Below, piece after piece: positions 39,364 through 50,459 of a stretch of DNA of 64,000 nucleotides. Within the stretch, counting starts at the first letter, position 1. Each line of letters starts with the position of its first letter. The stretch comes from Stenotrophomonas maltophilia (GTDB lineage: Bacteria; Pseudomonadota; Gammaproteobacteria; Xanthomonadales; Xanthomonadaceae). Under the pieces are notes generated by a model. That model saw nothing but the letters and a program-made list of their open reading frames with translations. It was not told the DNA's origin and ran no database searches. The DNA is taken from NCBI GenBank assembly GCA_900113425.1, contig FOZF01000002.1, forward strand, positions 1 through 64,000, read 5' to 3'. The position numbers and the translations under genes were made by a program.

Positions 39364-40164
39364 ATGCGCCGCCCACCTGCCGCCCCCGCCGCCCGCTCCC
39401 ACGTCCTGCGTGGGCGCGCGGATCCGGATGCATCCAAGGGTGTGCGCCATGGCCTGGCGCGTGTGCTCTCCAAGGCCGGCGTGTGCTCGCGCAGCGAGGC
39501 CGCGCGCTGGATCGCCGAGGGCCGCGTGCGCGTCTCCGGCCGTATCGTGCGCGACCCGGAGTTTCCGATCGGCAGCCCGGCACCCCCCATCGAGCTCGAT
39601 GGCCGGCCGCTGGCGCCGCCGCAGCGGCTTTACCTGATGCTCAACAAGCCGCGCGGGGTGGTGACCACCGCGCAGGACGAGCGCGGCCGTGACACCGTAT
39701 ACCGCTGCTTCGACGGCGCTGGCCTGCCCTGGATCGCGCCGGTCGGCCGGCTGGACAAGGCCAGTGAGGGCCTGTTGCTGTTCAGCAACGATCCGCAGTG
39801 GGCGGCGCGCCTGACCGATCCGCAGACCGGGCCGGACAAGACCTACCACGTGCAGATCGATCGCCTGCCCGATGCGGCCACGCTGGCGGCGCTGCAGGCC
39901 GGGGTGGACGACGAGGGTGAATTCCTGGCCGCCCGGGCCGTGCGCGTGCTGCGCAGCGGGGACAAGACCGCGTGGCTGGAGGTGGTCCTCGACGAGGGCC
40001 GCAACCGCCACATCCGCCGCCTGCTGGCGGCCTTCGACCTGCAGGTGCTGCGCCTGGTCCGGGTCGCGATCGGCGACCTGGCGCTCGACGATCTCGGCAA
40101 GGGCCAGTGGCGGATGCTGGAGGTCAATGACCAGCAGCGGCTGGGGGCCGCTGCACCGGGCTGA
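39364..40164 (+). CDS. RsuA-family pseudouridine synthase with S4 domain
   Basis: The product is 266 residues from the ATG at 39364 (an in-frame TTG lies at 39358). It has an N-terminal S4 RNA-binding domain (LARVLSKAGVCSRSEAARWI), then the synthase domain with catalytic aspartate in PVGRLDKASEGLLL and the C-terminal EGRNRHIRRLLAAF. It makes pseudouridine in rRNA (RsuA/RluB/RluE/RluF group); the exact target is not clear. The extra Arg/Pro-rich N-terminus may mean a later start. Confidence 0.9.
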   Translation: MRRPPAAPAARSHVLRGRADPDASKGVRHGLARVLSKAGVCSRSEAARWIAEGRVRVSGRIVRDPEFPIGSPAPPIELDGRPLAPPQRLYLMLNKPRGVVTTAQDERGRDTVYRCFDGAGLPWIAPVGRLDKASEGLLLFSNDPQWAARLTDPQTGPDKTYHVQIDRLPDAATLAALQAGVDDEGEFLAARAVRVLRSGDKTAWLEVVLDEGRNRHIRRLLAAFDLQVLRLVRVAIGDLALDDLGKGQWRMLEVNDQQRLGAAAPG

Positions 40165-40250
40165 GCGTCATGCCCGCGGCCGGCCAATGCCGGTCACCGT
40201 TCCAGGCGTAGGGGGCGCCTGGTCGTCGAAATCCCGAACGGAGCCTGCCC

Positions 40251-40586
40251 ATGTACCACTCGTCCCTCAACCGAACCCTGCGCTGTGCCGGCCTGCTGCT
40301 GCCGATCATGCTGCTGGCCGCCTGCGGTGGCCACAAGAAAATGGCCAAGACCGAAACGCCTGCCGAAACCCCGGTGGTGGAAGTGAAAACCCCGGAACTG
40401 GATGGTCGCGGCAGCTACCGCTTCCTGATGAGCGACGGCGACAGGAAGATGACCGCCGACGAGTTCGATGCATGGATGAAGGCCAACGGCATCCGCGTCG
40501 CCCGCGGCAATGCCCAGGACGCTGCCGCCACGCCGGTCGTGGTGGCCAGCAAGGATGAGCCGAAGGACAAGAAGAAAAAGAAATGA
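40251..40586 (+). CDS. Small lipoprotein with an MTADEFDAWMKA motif
   Basis: The product is 111 residues. The lipobox LLAAC (cysteine 25) predicts a lipoprotein. The second half contains YRFLMSDGDRKMTADEFDAW and a Lys-rich tail (DEPKDKKKKK), matching the protein at 38822-39337. DGDRKMTADEF resembles a degenerate EF-hand loop, but key ligand positions are missing. GGAG lies before the start. Function is unknown. Confidence 0.8.
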   Translation: MYHSSLNRTLRCAGLLLPIMLLAACGGHKKMAKTETPAETPVVEVKTPELDGRGSYRFLMSDGDRKMTADEFDAWMKANGIRVARGNAQDAAATPVVVASKDEPKDKKKKK

Positions 40587-40604
40587 CGCGCATTGCGCGT
40601 CATT
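40582..40604 (+). terminator. Hairpin terminator overlapping the lipoprotein gene stop
   Basis: AATGACGCGC (40582-40591) pairs with GCGCGTCATT (40595-40604) around ATT. The TGA stop is within the left arm. Confidence 0.7.
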
Positions 40605-40607
40605 CCG

Positions 40608-40679
40608 GTAGCGCCGGGCCGTGCCCGGCGAGCGCATGGCGCGGCTGTCGGGAAACCGCCGGGCATGGCCCGGCGCTGC
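40608..40679. repeat. SMAG-type repeat, paired
   Basis: GTAGCGCCGGGCCGTGCCCG opens the first unit, and an inverted unit CGCCGGGCATGGCCCGGCGC closes the second. It lies between the converging lipoprotein gene and kbl. Confidence 0.8.
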
Positions 40680-40691
40680 CCTCCGGGGCGA

Positions 40692-41900
40692 TCAACCCTT
40701 GATCACGCCCAGCTCGACGCCGATGCGGGAGAAGGCGTCGATCGCGCGGTCCAGCTGCTCGCGGCTGTGCGCGGCGCTGATCTGGGTGCGGATACGTGCC
40801 TGCCCCTTGGGCACCACCGGGAAGAAGAAGCCGATCGCATAGATGCCTTCCTCGAGCAGGCGCTCGGCGAACTTCTGCGCCAGCGGCGCGTCGTACAGCA
40901 TCACCGGGCTGATCGGATGCACGCCCGGCTTCACGTCGAAGCCGGCGGCGGTCATCTTCCCGCGGAAGTACGCGGTGTTCTCGGCCAGCCGGTCACGCAG
41001 GTCGTCGGCGGCAGCCAGCATCTCGAAGGCCTTGATGCCGGCGGCGACCACGTGCGGCGGCAGCGAGTTGGAGAACAGGTACGGGCGCGAGCGCTGGCGC
41101 AGCAGTTCGATCACTTCGGCGCTGGCGCAGGTGAAGCCGCCCAGTGCGCCCCCCATGGCCTTGCCCAGAGTGCCGGTGATGATGTCGATCTTTTCCAGCA
41201 CACCCTTCACCTCGGCCGAGCCACGGCCGGTGGCGCCAAGGAAGCCCGTGGCATGGCATTCATCGATGTGCACCAGCGCGTTGTACTTCTTCGCGAGCGC
41301 GGTGATCTCGTCCAGCGGGGCAATGAAGCCGTCCATCGAGAACACGCCGTCGGTGGTGATCAGCTTGGTCCTGCAGCCGGCGGCCTCGGCGGCCTGCAGC
41401 TGCGCTTCCAGGTCGGCCATGTCGCAGTTGGCGTAGCGGAAGCGCTTGGCCTTGCACAGGCGCACACCGTCGATGATCGACGCGTGGTTCAGTGCGTCCG
41501 AGATGATCGCATCGTTCTCGCCGAGCAGCGGCTCGAACAGGCCGCCGTTGGCATCGAAGCAGGCCGCATACAGGATGGTGTCCTGCTTGCCGAAGAAATC
41601 GGCGATCTGCTTCTCGAGCTGCTTGTGCAGGTCCTGGGTGCCGCAGATGAAGCGCACCGAGGCCATGCCGAAGCCGTGGGTATCCAGAGCGTCCTTGGCG
41701 GCCTGGATCAGGTCGGGATGATCGGCCAGGCCCAGGTAGTTGTTGGCGCAGAAGTTCAGCACCTTGCGGCCATCGGCCAGCGTGATCTCGGCCGATTGCG
41801 GACTGGTGATGATCCGCTCGGACTTGAACAGGCCCTGGGCGCGGATGGCGTCCAGTTCCTCGGCATAGTGGCGGGTCAGGACGGAGGAGGCGTCGGTCAT
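40692..41900 (-). CDS. kbl: 2-amino-3-ketobutyrate CoA ligase
   Basis: The product is 402 residues from the ATG at 41900 (398 in E. coli). It splits 2-amino-3-ketobutyrate with CoA into glycine and acetyl-CoA, after Tdh. The PLP lysine is Lys247 in [10 protein letters not shown], and [12 protein letters not shown] gives the cofactor-binding aspartate and histidine. tdh, its usual operon partner, is on the same strand 1 kb upstream, but a plus-strand gene lies between. Confidence 0.96.
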   Translation of the reverse strand: MTDASSVLTRHYAEELDAIRAQGLFKSERIITSPQSAEITLADGRKVLNFCANNYLGLADHPDLIQAAKDALDTHGFGMASVRFICGTQDLHKQLEKQIADFFGKQDTILYAACFDANGGLFEPLLGENDAIISDALNHASIIDGVRLCKAKRFRYANCDMADLEAQLQAAEAAGCRTKLITTDGVFSMDGFIAPLDEITALAKKYNALVHIDECHATGFLGATGRGSAEVKGVLEKIDIITGTLGKAMGGALGGFTCASAEVIELLRQRSRPYLFSNSLPPHVVAAGIKAFEMLAAADDLRDRLAENTAYFRGKMTAAGFDVKPGVHPISPVMLYDAPLAQKFAERLLEEGIYAIGFFFPVVPKGQARIRTQISAAHSREQLDRAIDAFSRIGVELGVIKG

Positions 41901-41996
41901 GGCGTGGGCACGGCTCAGCACGGGAAACCGACGATTCTACCGGGCATCGATGGCTGTCGACCGGCGGGAGGCAGGCACCGCCATGGCCGGCACATG

Positions 41997-42025
41997 TTGC
42001 AATGCAATAGCAAACGGGTTAAAAA
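41997..42025 (+). promoter_or_regulatory. Candidate promoter of the TorF-type gene
   Basis: TTGCAA (41997-42002), a 17-base spacer and TAAAAA (42020-42025), giving a leader of about 70 bases. Confidence 0.5.
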
Positions 42026-42099
42026 ATCGTGAACCGGCCCGTTCTGGCTCCGGTTCCCGCAACTGCCCTGCACGCCACCGCCCCCCACCGGAGACGACC

Positions 42100-42792
42100 A
42101 TGAAGCACGCTCGTGCCTGCCTCGCCCTTGCCGCCGCCCTGACCCTGGCCCCGTTTGCCGCCAGCGCCCAGGACAGCGAATCGCCGTACAGCTGGAACGT
42201 TACCGCCGTGTCGGATTACCTGTTCCGTGGTGTGTCGCAGACCGATGAGGACCCCACCCTGCAGGCCGGTTTCACCTATACCAGCCCGGTTGGCCTGTAT
42301 GCCGGTGTCTGGGGATCGGGCGTGGACTTCGGCCCGGGCGACCCGAGCGTCGAAGTGGATTACCAGATTGGCTACGGCGTTGACGCCACCGAGCGCGTGA
42401 ACTTCGATGTGCTGCTGAACCGCTACACCTACCCCGGCGCCAGCGAGCTGAACTACAACGAGCTGATCACCACCACCACGCTGGATGACACCTACAAGCT
42501 GACGGTGGCCTACAGCAACGACGTGTGGAACAGCAGCACCGATGGCTGGTATTACGCGCTGGGCGGCGAGTGGGGCCTGCCGCAGGACTTCACGCTGAGC
42601 GCCAGCGTCGGCCGCAGCACCTTCGAAAAGGGTATTGCCAAGGATTACACCGACTGGAACGTCGGCGTGGCCCGTACCTGGGGTCTGTTCACCCTCGGAC
42701 TGGGCTACTACGGCACCGACGGCAACGGCCGCGACAACAGCGGCAAGCTGGCCGACAACCGGGTGGTGTTCACGGTGGCGGTAGGCCAGTAA
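42100..42792 (+). CDS. TorF-family putative outer-membrane protein
   Basis: The product is 230 residues from the ATG at 42100. It has a signal peptide (about 1-23, APFAASAQ) and then the family opening YSWNVTAVSDYLFRGVSQTD, with alternating beta-strand pattern and a terminal VAVGQ. The family (TIGR02001/Gcw_chp) is predicted to form small porin-like barrels; no substrate is known. It splits tdh from kbl and runs opposite to both. Confidence 0.87.
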   Translation: MKHARACLALAAALTLAPFAASAQDSESPYSWNVTAVSDYLFRGVSQTDEDPTLQAGFTYTSPVGLYAGVWGSGVDFGPGDPSVEVDYQIGYGVDATERVNFDVLLNRYTYPGASELNYNELITTTTLDDTYKLTVAYSNDVWNSSTDGWYYALGGEWGLPQDFTLSASVGRSTFEKGIAKDYTDWNVGVARTWGLFTLGLGYYGTDGNGRDNSGKLADNRVVFTVAVGQ

Positions 42793-42810
42793 CCGGCACC
42801 TGACATCCAA

Positions 42811-42842
42811 CGAAAAAGGCACCCCTGGAGGTGCCTTTTTCG
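42811..42842. terminator. Bidirectional terminator, TorF gene / tdh
   Basis: CGAAAAAGGCACC (42811-42823) pairs with GGTGCCTTTTTCG (42830-42842). The A-run and T-run within the arms make it work on both strands. A short hairpin TCGCGCC-GGA-GGCGCGA (about 42914-42930) lies nearer the tdh stop. Confidence 0.9.
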
Positions 42843-42934
42843 TGTCTGGCGTCGGGCGCTCTGTCAGCCGGCCAACGGCGCGGGGACAAGGTGAAATGCG
42901 GAGGAACTGGCAGTCGCGCCGGAGGCGCGAGTGA

Positions 42935-43957
42935 TCAATTCCAGCTCAGTACCACCTTGCCGGCCTTGCCTTCTTCCATCAGATCGAAGCCCTTCTGGAA
43001 GTCGTCGATCGGCAGCTGGTGGGTCATCACCTTGCCGAGCGGGAAGCCGGACAGCACCAGCTGCGTCATCTTGTACCAGGTCTCGTACATCTTGCGGCCG
43101 TAGATGCCCTGCACGGTCAGGCCCTTGAAGATGATCTTGTCCCAGTCGCAGCCGGCGCCCTTGGGCATGATGCCGAGCATGGCGATCTTGCCGCCGTGGT
43201 ACATGCAGTCGAGCATGTCGTTGAAGGCGCGCGGATTGCCGCTCATTTCCAGGCCCACGTCGAAGCCCTCCATGTGCAGTTCCTTCATCACGTCCTTCAG
43301 CGAGGTGTTGGTGACATTGACCACGCGCGTCGCGCCCATGTCCGCGGCCAGCTTCAGGCGGAAGTCGTTGACATCGGTCACCACCACGTTGCGCGCACCG
43401 ATGTGCTTGCAGATGCCCGCGGCGATGATGCCGATCGGGCCGGCGCCGGTGATCAGCACGTCCTCGCCGATCACGTCGAACTCCAGCGCGCAGTGCGCGG
43501 CGTTGCCGTACGGGTCGAAGAAGGCCGCCAGCTCGGAGGGAATCTGGTCCGGAATCGGCCACAGGTTGCTGGCCGGCATCACCATGTACTCGGCGAAGGC
43601 GCCATTGACGTTCACGCCGATGCCGACGGTGTTCGGGCACAGGTGCGGACGGCCGCCACGGCAGTTGCGGCAGTGGCCGCAGACGATGTGGCCTTCGGCC
43701 GAGACGCGCTGGCCGACTTCATAGCCGGTCACCGCCGAGCCAAGCGCGGCGATGCGACCGACGAATTCGTGGCCGATGGTCAGGCCCGGCTTGATGGTGC
43801 GCTGGCTCCACTCGTCCCACAGGTAGATGTGCAGGTCGGTACCGCAGATGGCGGTCTTTTCCAGCTTGATCAGGACTTCGTTCGGGCCCGGGGTCGGCAC
43901 CGGGACCTCTTCGAGCCAGATGCCCTTGGCCGCTTCGCGCTTGACCAGGGCCTTCAT
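42935..43957 (-). CDS. tdh: L-threonine 3-dehydrogenase
   Basis: The product is 340 residues from the ATG at 43957 (341 in E. coli), beginning [14 protein letters not shown]. In-frame ATGs at 43972 and 43986 are possible starts, and none has a clear ribosome-binding site. It oxidises threonine to 2-amino-3-ketobutyrate with NAD. The catalytic zinc ligands are Cys38, His63 and Glu64; the structural zinc cysteines are 93, 96, 99 and 107. [11 protein letters not shown] is the NAD loop. Confidence 0.96.
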   Translation of the reverse strand: MKALVKREAAKGIWLEEVPVPTPGPNEVLIKLEKTAICGTDLHIYLWDEWSQRTIKPGLTIGHEFVGRIAALGSAVTGYEVGQRVSAEGHIVCGHCRNCRGGRPHLCPNTVGIGVNVNGAFAEYMVMPASNLWPIPDQIPSELAAFFDPYGNAAHCALEFDVIGEDVLITGAGPIGIIAAGICKHIGARNVVVTDVNDFRLKLAADMGATRVVNVTNTSLKDVMKELHMEGFDVGLEMSGNPRAFNDMLDCMYHGGKIAMLGIMPKGAGCDWDKIIFKGLTVQGIYGRKMYETWYKMTQLVLSGFPLGKVMTHQLPIDDFQKGFDLMEEGKAGKVVLSWN

Positions 43958-44100
43958 CGTTTGCTGCGCCATCGGGGTGGAACTCATCAGGGGGAAAGCG
44001 CGGATTATAGAGGTCTGCGCGGAATTCCAATGTTGCGCTGCGGGCGCGCTGGCGGAACGAAAGGCGTGCGCCGGCGGGCGTTTCGAACGTGACCGGCGTG

Positions 44101-44125
44101 CTCGCCGGGCATGGCCCGGCGCTAC
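44101..44125. repeat. SMAG-type repeat, single
   Basis: CGCCGGGCATGGCCCGGCGC followed by TAC, the inverted form, lying between the divergent tdh and S46 peptidase genes. Confidence 0.75.
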
Positions 44126-44185
44126 CGGGAAATCGGGGCCGGGGCCCATGACTTCCGGGGTTCGGGACAGGGCAGGGCGGCGGGC

Positions 44186-44191
44186 TACAAT
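44186..44191 (+). promoter_or_regulatory. -10 element before the S46 peptidase gene
   Basis: TACAAT, 29 bases before the start codon. No good -35 is seen. Confidence 0.45.
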
Positions 44192-44219
44192 CGAAGGTTC
44201 CACTACCAGGGGCCGCTCC

Positions 44220-46382
<2,163 letters not shown>

Positions 46383-46394
46383 GGTTCATGGCGC

Positions 46395-46415
46395 CGCCGG
46401 GCCATGCCCGGCGGA
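46395..46415. repeat. Degenerate SMAG-like hairpin
   Basis: CCGCCGGGC-CAT-GCCCGGCGG, a 9-bp perfect stem just after the S46 peptidase stop. Confidence 0.6.
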
Positions 46416-46433
46416 ATCCGTCTGCAATACCGA

Positions 46434-46462
46434 AACCCCGCGATCCGTCGCGGGGTTTTTTC
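46434..46462 (+). terminator. Intrinsic terminator of the S46 peptidase gene
   Basis: AAACCCCGCGA (46434-46444) pairs with TCGCGGGGTTT (46449-46459) around TCCG, followed by TTT. Confidence 0.9.
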
Positions 46463-46494
46463 ATGTCCCGACCGGCGCGATGCGCCGAACAGGT

Positions 46495-46529
46495 ATCATC
46501 CCTGTTCCGCGTACTTCACAGGATGTGAA
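46495..46529 (+). promoter_or_regulatory. -10 element and inverted repeat before the phosphatase gene
   Basis: TATCAT (46495-46500) is a good -10 without a clear -35. TTCACA-GGA-TGTGAA (46515-46529) is a perfect inverted repeat just downstream, a possible operator near the start of transcription. Confidence 0.45.
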
Positions 46530-46570
46530 CGAAACGCGGCCCTCTCCTCCCCCCAGGACTCCTTGCACGC

Positions 46571-47215
46571 ATGCGCATCCTGCTTGCCCGCCACGGCGAA
46601 ACGCCGTGGAACGCCGAAGGCCGCTACCAGGGCCAGATCGACATCCCGCTTTCGCCCATCGGCGAAGCCCAGGCCCAGGCGCTGGGCGCCCGCCTGGCAT
46701 CCGTGGACATCACCCGCGCAGTGGCCTCGCCGCTGTCGCGCGCCCAGCGCACCGCCCAGCTGGCGCTCGGCGCCGACCGTGCCGGCTCGCTGCAGACCGA
46801 ACCGGATCTGCAGGAAATCGCCCATGGCGAGTGGGAAGGCCTGCTGGCCAGCGAGATCAACGAGAAGGACCCGTCGCGACTGAAGGCGTGGCGTGAGGAA
46901 CCCGATACCGTGCTGATGCCGGGCGGCGAGTCGCTGCGTCTGGTGCTCGAGCGCAGCTGGCGCGGCCTGGCACGCGCCAGCGAGGGCCTCGGCGAGCACG
47001 ACACGCTGCTGGTGGTCGCCCACGATGCCGTCAACCGGGTGATCCTGTGCAGGGTGCTGGGCCTGCCGCTGTCGCGGCTGTGGACCTTCCGCCAGGCACC
47101 GACCACGTTGAACCTGCTTGAAGGCCCGGACCTGGAGAGCCTGGAGGTCGTGCGCCTCAACGACTGCGCCCACCACACCCCGTTCTTCGGCGAAGCCAAG
47201 CACCGCGCCCTCTGA
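46571..47215 (+). CDS. Histidine phosphatase family protein
   Basis: The product is 214 residues. The phosphoglycerate-mutase-like signature LLARHGETPWN has the nucleophile His8, and VVAHDAVNRVIL holds the second histidine. FHGEWEG-type AHGEWEGLLA is the third motif. Members include GpmB, CobC and several sugar phosphatases; the substrate here is not predictable. It lies 45 bases before folC, so a role in a small-molecule pathway with it is possible. Confidence 0.88.
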   Translation: MRILLARHGETPWNAEGRYQGQIDIPLSPIGEAQAQALGARLASVDITRAVASPLSRAQRTAQLALGADRAGSLQTEPDLQEIAHGEWEGLLASEINEKDPSRLKAWREEPDTVLMPGGESLRLVLERSWRGLARASEGLGEHDTLLVVAHDAVNRVILCRVLGLPLSRLWTFRQAPTTLNLLEGPDLESLEVVRLNDCAHHTPFFGEAKHRAL

Positions 47216-47260
47216 TCCCTCTCCACATCGAACCACCCTGCTTCTGCTGGAACCGCTGCC

Positions 47261-48532
47261 GTGACGAACCTCCCGACCACCCTGGCCGAATGGCTGGATT
47301 ACATTGAACGCCAGCACCCGGCGACGATCGATATGGGCCTGGAGCGCGTCCGCGCCGTGGCCACGAGGATGGGACTGGGGGCGCCGGCCAAGCGCACCAT
47401 CGTGGTCGGTGGGACCAACGGCAAGGGCTCCACGGTCGCCTTCATCGAGGCCATCGGCCGCGCTGCAGGCTGGAAGGTGGGGGCCTACACGTCGCCGCAC
47501 CTGCTGCGCTACAACGAACGCGTGCGCATTGATGGGCAGGATGCGGAAGATGCCGCTCTGGTGGCGGCATTCAACGCCGTTGAAGCGGCGCGTGGCGACA
47601 TCACCCTGACCTACTTCGAGTACGGCACGCTGGCTGCCCTGCAGCTGTTCGCGGGGGCAGCGCTGGATCTGGCGGTACTGGAAGTCGGGCTGGGCGGGCG
47701 CCTGGATGCGGTCAACATCGTCGACGCCGACGTGGCCGTGATCACCACGGTGGACATCGACCATGCCGAGTGGCTGGGCGAGGACCGTGAAGCGATCGGT
47801 GCGGAAAAGGCCGGCATCATCCGCGGCTGGAAACCGGTGATCCTGGGCGAGACCGACCCGCCGTCGAGCGTGCTGGCACGGGCCTATCTGCTGGGCGCTA
47901 ACGCCATCCGCGGCGGCAGCGACTACTTCTACGAGCCGATCGATGCCCAGCGTTGGCGCTGGCGCGATGTCGGCCTGCGCATGGAACTGCCCACCCCCGC
48001 GCTGGCCGGTCCGATCCAGCTGGCCAATGCCGGTGCGGCCATTGCCGCGCTGCGCGCGCTGGACCGGCCGCTGCCACGCGCGGCGTGGGCGGCAGGCATC
48101 GCCGCGGCCCGCATCAACGGTCGCCTGCAGGCATTCGATCGAGATGGCGTGCAGGTGCGGGTCGATGTGGGCCACAACCCGCAGGCGGCCGGCCAGCTGG
48201 CACGCGCGTTGAAGGCCGAAGCTGTCCCGGGCCGGACCCTGGCGGTCTATGCCGCGCTGCAGGACAAGGATGCGGAAGGCGTGGTGCAGGGGCTGCAGGA
48301 TGTGGTGGATGAGTGGACGCTGGCCGGCCTGGAAGGTCCGCGCGGACAGAGCGCGCAGCAGCTGCAGGCACGCCTGCACGGCACCGTTGCGGTCACCGCA
48401 CGGTTGGCCGGCACTGTCGAGCAGGCATTGACGCAGGTGCTGGCGCAGGCGCAGCCAGGCGACCGCGTGCTGGTGTTCGGCTCGTTCCACACGGCCGCTG
48501 CGGCCCTGCAGTGGCTGCAGCCCGCGCCCTGA
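47261..48532 (+). CDS. folC: Folylpolyglutamate synthase / dihydrofolate synthase
   Basis: The product is 423 residues from a GTG start. It joins dihydropteroate with glutamate and adds further glutamates to folates. The P-loop is GGTNGKGST (about 50-58), followed by YTSPHLLRYNERVRIDG and the Mur-ligase signature LEVGLGGRLDAVN. DVGHNPQAA is in the C-terminal domain. No accD is directly upstream, unlike in E. coli, but the downstream SPOR protein, cvpA and purF follow the common dedD-cvpA-purF order. Confidence 0.94.
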   Translation: MTNLPTTLAEWLDYIERQHPATIDMGLERVRAVATRMGLGAPAKRTIVVGGTNGKGSTVAFIEAIGRAAGWKVGAYTSPHLLRYNERVRIDGQDAEDAALVAAFNAVEAARGDITLTYFEYGTLAALQLFAGAALDLAVLEVGLGGRLDAVNIVDADVAVITTVDIDHAEWLGEDREAIGAEKAGIIRGWKPVILGETDPPSSVLARAYLLGANAIRGGSDYFYEPIDAQRWRWRDVGLRMELPTPALAGPIQLANAGAAIAALRALDRPLPRAAWAAGIAAARINGRLQAFDRDGVQVRVDVGHNPQAAGQLARALKAEAVPGRTLAVYAALQDKDAEGVVQGLQDVVDEWTLAGLEGPRGQSAQQLQARLHGTVAVTARLAGTVEQALTQVLAQAQPGDRVLVFGSFHTAAAALQWLQPAP

Positions 48533-48574
48533 TCCACGTTCAGCCAACGCCGACGCCGTCCGGTCCGGCACCCG

Positions 48575-48580
48575 TATAAT
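48575..48580 (+). promoter_or_regulatory. -10 element before the SPOR protein gene
   Basis: A perfect TATAAT 34 bases before the GTG start, without a strong -35. Confidence 0.55.
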
Positions 48581-48613
48581 CGACCGCAACCCCCGGACAG
48601 TTGCCTGCCTCAC

Positions 48614-49624
48614 GTGGATACGCCTCTGAAACAGCGATTGATTGGTGCCATCGTGCTGGTGGCACTCGCCGTGATCTTCCTGCCGATGCTGGTCAAGGGA
48701 CCGGCGCCGGACAGTGGCGTCGCCAGTGTGCCGATCGCAGCGCCCAATGCGCCGGCCGATGGCCAGTTCGAGACCCGTGAGCTGCCGTTGGTCGCACCGG
48801 CCGGGGGTGCCACCGGCCTGCAGAGTGGCCAGGCCGCACCGCTGCAGGACGCAGCCGTGCCCGCCACGCCGCCGACCGTGGACACCTCGCCGGCAGTGGC
48901 CGCCGGCAACTACGCGGTGACATTCGGCGCCTATGGCAGCAAGGCCGACGCCGATGCGGTGATCGCCTATCTGAAGCGTTCGCAGCTGCCCGGCTTCACC
49001 GAGGCGACGACCATCAATGGCCGGCAGGCGTGGCGCGTGCGCGTCGGACCGTATGCCGATCGCGCCCAGGCCGAGGCTGCTCGCCTGCAGGCGGTGAAGA
49101 TCCGCTCCGACGTCCATGCCGAAGTGATCACGCTGGATGCGCCCGCAGCTGCGGCTGCACCGGCCGCCGCTGCTCCGGCGCCGGCGGCACCGTCCGCCAG
49201 CACCCCGGCGGCGGCGTCCACGCCGTCGGCCACGGGCAACCCGGTACGCAGCGAGAGCCTGCCGCCCAGCACGCCGGCCGCCAGGCCTGAAGCACCGAAG
49301 GCAACGGCGACGCCGGAGGCGACGAAGCCGGTCGCCAAGCCCGAGCCGAAGCCGCAACCGCAAACCCCAGCCGCGCCGGCGGCGGGCGGTGTCGGTTTCG
49401 CGGTCCAGCTGGGGGCGTTCGGCCAGGCCAACGACGCCAACGCGCTGCGCGACAAGGTGCGCGCTGCCGGATTCAGTGCCTTCGTCGAGCAGGTCCGCAC
49501 CGAAAAGGGCACCCTGCATCGCGTGCGCGTCGGGCCGGTGGCCAACCGCGCCGACGCCGAGCAGCTGAAGGCCCAGGTGGCGGCCAAGGTCGGCGTGGCC
49601 GGCATGGTCCGACCGCACCCGTGA
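48614..49624 (+). CDS. SPOR-domain protein, DedD-like, with two SPOR domains
   Basis: The product is 336 residues from a GTG start. One membrane helix lies near the start (LIGAIVLVALAVIFLPML, about 9-26), with the rest in the periplasm. Two SPOR domains, about 99-175 (YAVTFGAYGSKADA) and 259-335 (FAVQLGAFGQANDA), are joined by a long Ala/Pro/Lys linker. SPOR domains bind denuded peptidoglycan at the division site. E. coli DedD, in the same position, has one SPOR domain, so the doubling is notable. Confidence 0.88.
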   Translation: MDTPLKQRLIGAIVLVALAVIFLPMLVKGPAPDSGVASVPIAAPNAPADGQFETRELPLVAPAGGATGLQSGQAAPLQDAAVPATPPTVDTSPAVAAGNYAVTFGAYGSKADADAVIAYLKRSQLPGFTEATTINGRQAWRVRVGPYADRAQAEAARLQAVKIRSDVHAEVITLDAPAAAAAPAAAAPAPAAPSASTPAAASTPSATGNPVRSESLPPSTPAARPEAPKATATPEATKPVAKPEPKPQPQTPAAPAAGGVGFAVQLGAFGQANDANALRDKVRAAGFSAFVEQVRTEKGTLHRVRVGPVANRADAEQLKAQVAAKVGVAGMVRPHP

Positions 49625-49667
49625 TCACGCGCGCTGTCCGCCGCTGTCGTCGGCAGGAGCGGGCAGC

Positions 49668-50429
49668 GTGATCGACATCGTGCTGGGCGTGCTGATCGGT
49701 GCGTCGGTGCTGTTCGGCTTCATCCGCGGTTTCGTCGGCACGGTGGTCGCGCTGGTGTCCTGGCTGCTGGCCGGCTGGATGGCGTTCACCTTCGGCAATG
49801 AGGCATCGCACTGGTGGGCGGCGCCGCAGCCACCCGGCACGGGTCACTATCTGGCCGGCTATCTGGGGGTGTTCGTGCTCACCGTGGTGGCGGTCGGGCT
49901 GGTCGGGCTGTTGCTGAAGGCAGCAATCAAACTGACCCTGCTGGGCGGCGTGGATCGCCTGCTGGGCGGTGCCCTGGGCCTGGTCCGCGGCCTGTTCTTC
50001 GCCAGCCTGCTGTTGCTGCTGGCCGGTTTCACCGCGTTGCCGGCCGAGCCGGCATGGCAGCAGTCGCAGGTGCGGCCGTTGCTGCAGCCGGCGGTGGCCT
50101 GGATGCAGGCCCAGCTGCCGCAGCTGGACGGCATGCTGCCACAGGCGCTGCCGCTGGACGGCCTGCTGCCGGGGCCACTGCCCTTGCCCCTGCTCGAGAA
50201 CGCCCCCACCTCCTCGCAGGTGTTGGGCAAGCCGGCGCCGACAGGCGATAATGGCGTTCTCAACGAGGTAGTGGCGGGCGGCGGATGGCCGCGGCCCGTG
50301 GACGTGGAGCGGGAGCCCCGGCCGGCCCCCACACTGCCCAGCAACATCGAGCCGGCGCCCGCGCGTCCGGCCCGGCCCGCGCCTGCCGCGGGCGGGACCC
50401 CAGGCCAGGCACGGCCACCTTCCTTGTAA
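49668..50429 (+). CDS. cvpA: CvpA-family membrane protein
   Basis: The product is 253 residues from a GTG start. Four membrane helices occupy about 1-125 (IDIVLGVLIGASVLFGFIRG first). The E. coli protein is 162 residues; the extra C-terminus here is a Pro/Ala-rich tail likely to be disordered. CvpA is needed for colicin V export and for envelope stress survival. It sits directly before purF, as in E. coli. Confidence 0.88.
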   Translation: MIDIVLGVLIGASVLFGFIRGFVGTVVALVSWLLAGWMAFTFGNEASHWWAAPQPPGTGHYLAGYLGVFVLTVVAVGLVGLLLKAAIKLTLLGGVDRLLGGALGLVRGLFFASLLLLLAGFTALPAEPAWQQSQVRPLLQPAVAWMQAQLPQLDGMLPQALPLDGLLPGPLPLPLLENAPTSSQVLGKPAPTGDNGVLNEVVAGGGWPRPVDVEREPRPAPTLPSNIEPAPARPARPAPAAGGTPGQARPPSL

Positions 50430-50459
50430 CTGGGCACAGCCCAGCGGAGACCTCGCACC

